Shown piece after piece: positions 61,875 to 64,000 of a stretch of DNA of 64,000 nt. The stretch is from Nocardia concava NBRC 100430 (lineage in GTDB: Bacteria > Actinomycetota > Actinomycetes > Mycobacteriales > Mycobacteriaceae). The position numbers and the translations under genes are program-made. The notes beneath the pieces were generated by a model. It ran no database searches. It saw only the letters and a program-made list of their open reading frames with translations, and was not told where the DNA came from. The first letter of the stretch is position 1, and each line of letters begins with the position of its first letter. The DNA lies in NCBI RefSeq assembly GCF_000308815.1, contig NZ_BAFX01000008.1, positions 1 to 64,000 of the forward strand, written 5' to 3'.

Positions 61875-63269
61875 ATGGTGTTGGGTGTCCGCTGGACAGT
61901 GCATGGGGATGGCAGGACGCCCGCGCCGGGCGCGGTGGTGCGGCCGGATGAGCGGTTGTCGTGGCCGCGGACGTTCGGACTAGGGGCGCAGCACGTCGTG
62001 GCCATGTTCGGGGCGAGCTTCGTGGCTCCGGTGCTGATGGGGTTGGACCCCAATCTGGCCATCATGATGTCGGGTGTGGCCACGGCGATCTTCCTGCTGG
62101 CCACGCGCGGACAGGTGCCCAGTTACCTCGGCTGTTCGCTGTCGTTCGTGGGTGTGGCGGCCGTGATTCGGGCCCAGGGCGGAAGTAGCGCGACGGTTAC
62201 CGGGGCGTGCCTGGCGGTCGGTGCGGTGCTGTTTCTGATCGGTCTGGCGGTGCAGCGGTTCGGAGCGCGCATCATTCACGCCGCCATGCCGCCGGTGGTG
62301 ACCGGCGCGGTGGTGATGTTGATCGGCTTCAATCTGGCCCCCGTCACGGCCTCGACCTACTGGCCGCAGGATCAGTGGACGGCGCTGCTGGTCATGCTCT
62401 TCACCGGTCTGGCCGTGGTCGGATTGCGCGGATTCTTCTCGCGCATCGCGATTTTCCTAGGCCTGGTGTTCGGGTACGGGCTGTCGTGGGTGCTGGACCG
62501 GGTGTTCGGGAAGATCCACTCGGCCGACGGCAGCGGGAAGGTCGTCGACCACTGGCGACTGGATCTCTCCGGTGTGGCCAAGGCGGATTGGCTCGGGCTG
62601 CCCACCTTCCACGCGCCCTCGTTCCAGTGGTCGGCGGTGCTGGTGGCGCTGCCCGTGGTGATCGCGCTGGTCGCCGAGAACGCCGGGCACGTGAAGGCGG
62701 TCGGCGAGATGACCGGCGACAACCTGGACGGCAAGCTCGGCACCGCGATCGCCGCCGACGGCGCGGCGTCCATGCTGTCCACCGCGGTCGGCGGCCCGCC
62801 CAACACCACCTACTCCGAGAACATCGGCGTCATGGCCGCCACCCGCGTCTACTCGACCGCCGCCTATTGGGCCGCGGCCTTTTTCGCCCTGCTCTTCGGC
62901 CTGTGCCCGAAGTTCGGCGCCATCGTCGCCGCGATTCCGGGCGGCGTGCTCGGCGGCATCACCGTCATCCTCTACGGCATGATCGGCCTGCTGGGCGCGC
63001 AGATCTGGACCAATGCCAAGGTCGACCTGCGCAATCCGCTCAACCTGGTGCCCGCCGCGGCCGGGCTGATCATCGGCATCGGCAACGTCAGCATGAAGTT
63101 CACCGACAACTTCACCCTCAGCGGCATCGCCCTGGGCACGCTGGTCGTCATCACCGGCTATCACGTGCTGCGCTTCTTCGCGCCGGCGCACTTCAAGGTG
63201 GAGGAGCCCCTGCTGGACGAGGGCACTTCCTCCTATGACGAACCGAGCCGGGACGAATCAAGCAGGTAG
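61875..63269 (+). CDS. NCS2-family nucleobase permease (UraA/uracil-xanthine type)
   Basis: This protein of about 464 residues is a nucleobase:cation symporter-2 transporter with about 14 membrane segments. Markers are LGAQHVVAMFGASFVAPVLMG in TM1, SCSL-like LGCSLSFVGVAAVI in TM3, PPVVTGAVVMLIGFNLAP, PVVIALVAENAGHVKAV with the substrate Glu, and GGPPNTTYSENIGVMAATRVYS, the NCS2 signature, close to uracil permeases. ATG 61875 gives a standard N-terminus; ATG 61830 is an alternative. It is convergent with the metallophosphoesterase gene, overlapping by 12 nt. Confidence 0.9.
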   Translation: MVLGVRWTVHGDGRTPAPGAVVRPDERLSWPRTFGLGAQHVVAMFGASFVAPVLMGLDPNLAIMMSGVATAIFLLATRGQVPSYLGCSLSFVGVAAVIRAQGGSSATVTGACLAVGAVLFLIGLAVQRFGARIIHAAMPPVVTGAVVMLIGFNLAPVTASTYWPQDQWTALLVMLFTGLAVVGLRGFFSRIAIFLGLVFGYGLSWVLDRVFGKIHSADGSGKVVDHWRLDLSGVAKADWLGLPTFHAPSFQWSAVLVALPVVIALVAENAGHVKAVGEMTGDNLDGKLGTAIAADGAASMLSTAVGGPPNTTYSENIGVMAATRVYSTAAYWAAAFFALLFGLCPKFGAIVAAIPGGVLGGITVILYGMIGLLGAQIWTNAKVDLRNPLNLVPAAAGLIIGIGNVSMKFTDNFTLSGIALGTLVVITGYHVLRFFAPAHFKVEEPLLDEGTSSYDEPSRDESSR

Positions 63270-64000
63270 CGAACGGGGTTCGGCCTCGGTGTCGTCGTTA
63301 TCGTCCTCGAGTTGCTGCTCGGCGTAGGGCAGTTGCAGCACGTACCAGGAGTGTTCGTTCGAATACTCCAGGTACTGCGAGGCTTCCGGGTCGCAGGCCA
63401 GGCCCTCGACCCGGGTCCACTGCCCGTCACCGGAGGCGATGGTGTCGGTGTAGCGCACGTGCAGGTGGCCGTGGAACAGCACGGCGGGCCGCAGCGCCCG
63501 CACCACGCGCTCGATGCGGTCCTGGTTGGGATAGCACTCCGGCTTGTCCTTGCGATTCCACTTCGGCTGCGAGGCACGCGGTTTGTCGTGGGTGAGCAGA
63601 ATGTCCACCGGTGAGCTGTCCGCTTCGAGCAGGGCGGTCAGCTCGTCGTCGGTCATCTCCTCCTCGGGAAACCAGAGCATGCCCGCGGTCTCCTGCGTCC
63701 TCGCGGAGCCGTAGCGCCGCCGCTGCGCGACCAGTTCGGCCTTGCGCGCCTCCCGCGCCAGCCGCCAGCCCTTGTCGGTCGAGCGCGCCCCGCCGAAGGC
63801 CGCGAACGTGGTGCCCTCCCAGGTCCACCGGTGCCCGCGCGGGGCGTACCGCAGATGCTTGCGGCACACCAGGAATCCCTCGTCATCGCGGTTGTCGTCG
63901 TACAGCTCGTGCAACAGGGAGCTCTTGTCGTGGTTCCCGTCCAGGAAGTACACGATCACCCCGGCCCGCTTGGCCGCCTTGCCCACCACGTCGAAATACC
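63258..64000 (-). CDS. Metallophosphoesterase, 5' end beyond the window
   Basis: At least 247 residues of the C-terminal part are visible. GNHD (in VYFLDGNHDKSSLL), LLTHDKPR and FHGHLHVRYT are the third to fifth metal-binding blocks of calcineurin-like phosphoesterases; the first two (DxH and GD) must lie upstream, off the right edge. The insert AFGGARSTDKGWRLAREARKAELVAQRRRYG is characteristic of an actinobacterial subgroup. The acidic C-terminal tail is low complexity. Substrate unknown. Confidence 0.88.
   Translation of the reverse strand, partial: YFDVVGKAAKRAGVIVYFLDGNHDKSSLLHELYDDNRDDEGFLVCRKHLRYAPRGHRWTWEGTTFAAFGGARSTDKGWRLAREARKAELVAQRRRYGSARTQETAGMLWFPEEEMTDDELTALLEADSSPVDILLTHDKPRASQPKWNRKDKPECYPNQDRIERVVRALRPAVLFHGHLHVRYTDTIASGDGQWTRVEGLACDPEASQYLEYSNEHSWYVLQLPYAEQQLEDDNDDTEAEPRSLPA

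Overview
The window is GC-rich, densely packed DNA from a mycolic-acid actinobacterium, most likely Nocardia or another Nocardiaceae (inferred from GC content, frequent GTG starts, orthologues of mycobacterial steroid genes and an MgtA-like mannosyltransferase). It is dominated by cholesterol/steroid catabolism. Both known regulators, KstR and KstR2, are encoded here, and matches to both of their operators can be read directly in the DNA.

Layout. 0-4.1 kb: zinc ABC importer (partial ATPase gene, substrate-binding lipoprotein) and a trehalose-phosphatase/GH15 fusion. 4.5-12.3 kb: kstR, divergent from fadE34-fadE28-fadE29-chsH2-chsH1-ltp2 (side-chain removal). 12.3-28.1 kb: non-steroid genes: XRE regulator, luciferase-like oxidoreductase, TetR/ZapE divergon, mannosyltransferase plus UDP-sugar dehydrogenase, a DUF4129/MoxR/DUF58 membrane cluster, KptA, AraC regulator, mycoredoxin-like protein, DUF433 protein, and an AbiEi/DUF559 gene among copies of a 66-bp palindromic repeat. 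28.2-34.1 kb: hsaE-hsaG-hsaF divergent from kstD, then chsH3. 34.1-37.3 kb: fourth repeat copy, vapBC, a DUF559 remnant, a quinone-oxidoreductase-like gene and an AraC regulator. 37.3-42.7 kb: hsaA-hsaD-hsaC-hsaB divergent from kshA and a small four-cysteine protein. 42.8-50.2 kb: cupin, sirtuin, DUF427, amino-acid permease, an intact TnpB with a structured 3' end (candidate omega RNA), YbjQ-like protein and a MarR/MFS pair. 50.3-61.1 kb: the KstR2 regulon for C/D-ring (HIP) degradation: fadD3-enoyl-CoA hydratase-fadE31-fadE32-fadE33 divergent from fadE30-ipdF, then an unknown gene, kstR2 and fadA6. 61.3-64 kb: YbaB-like protein, nucleobase permease and a partial metallophosphoesterase.

How the genes work together. 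FadE34, ChsH3, ChsE1-E2, ChsH1-H2 and Ltp2 shorten the steroid side chain. KstD and KshA desaturate and 9-hydroxylate the nucleus. HsaA/B, HsaC and HsaD open ring A and split the product into a C6 dienoate and HIP. HsaE, HsaF and HsaG take the dienoate to pyruvate and propionyl-CoA. FadD3, FadE30, IpdF, FadE31-33, the hydratase and FadA6 process HIP-CoA. Genes not seen here, presumably elsewhere: cyp125, mce4, kshB, ipdAB, ipdC and echA20.

All functional names rest on remembered family features and gene order; no database search was run. Start codons were chosen from ribosome-binding sites, overlaps and remembered family N-termini.
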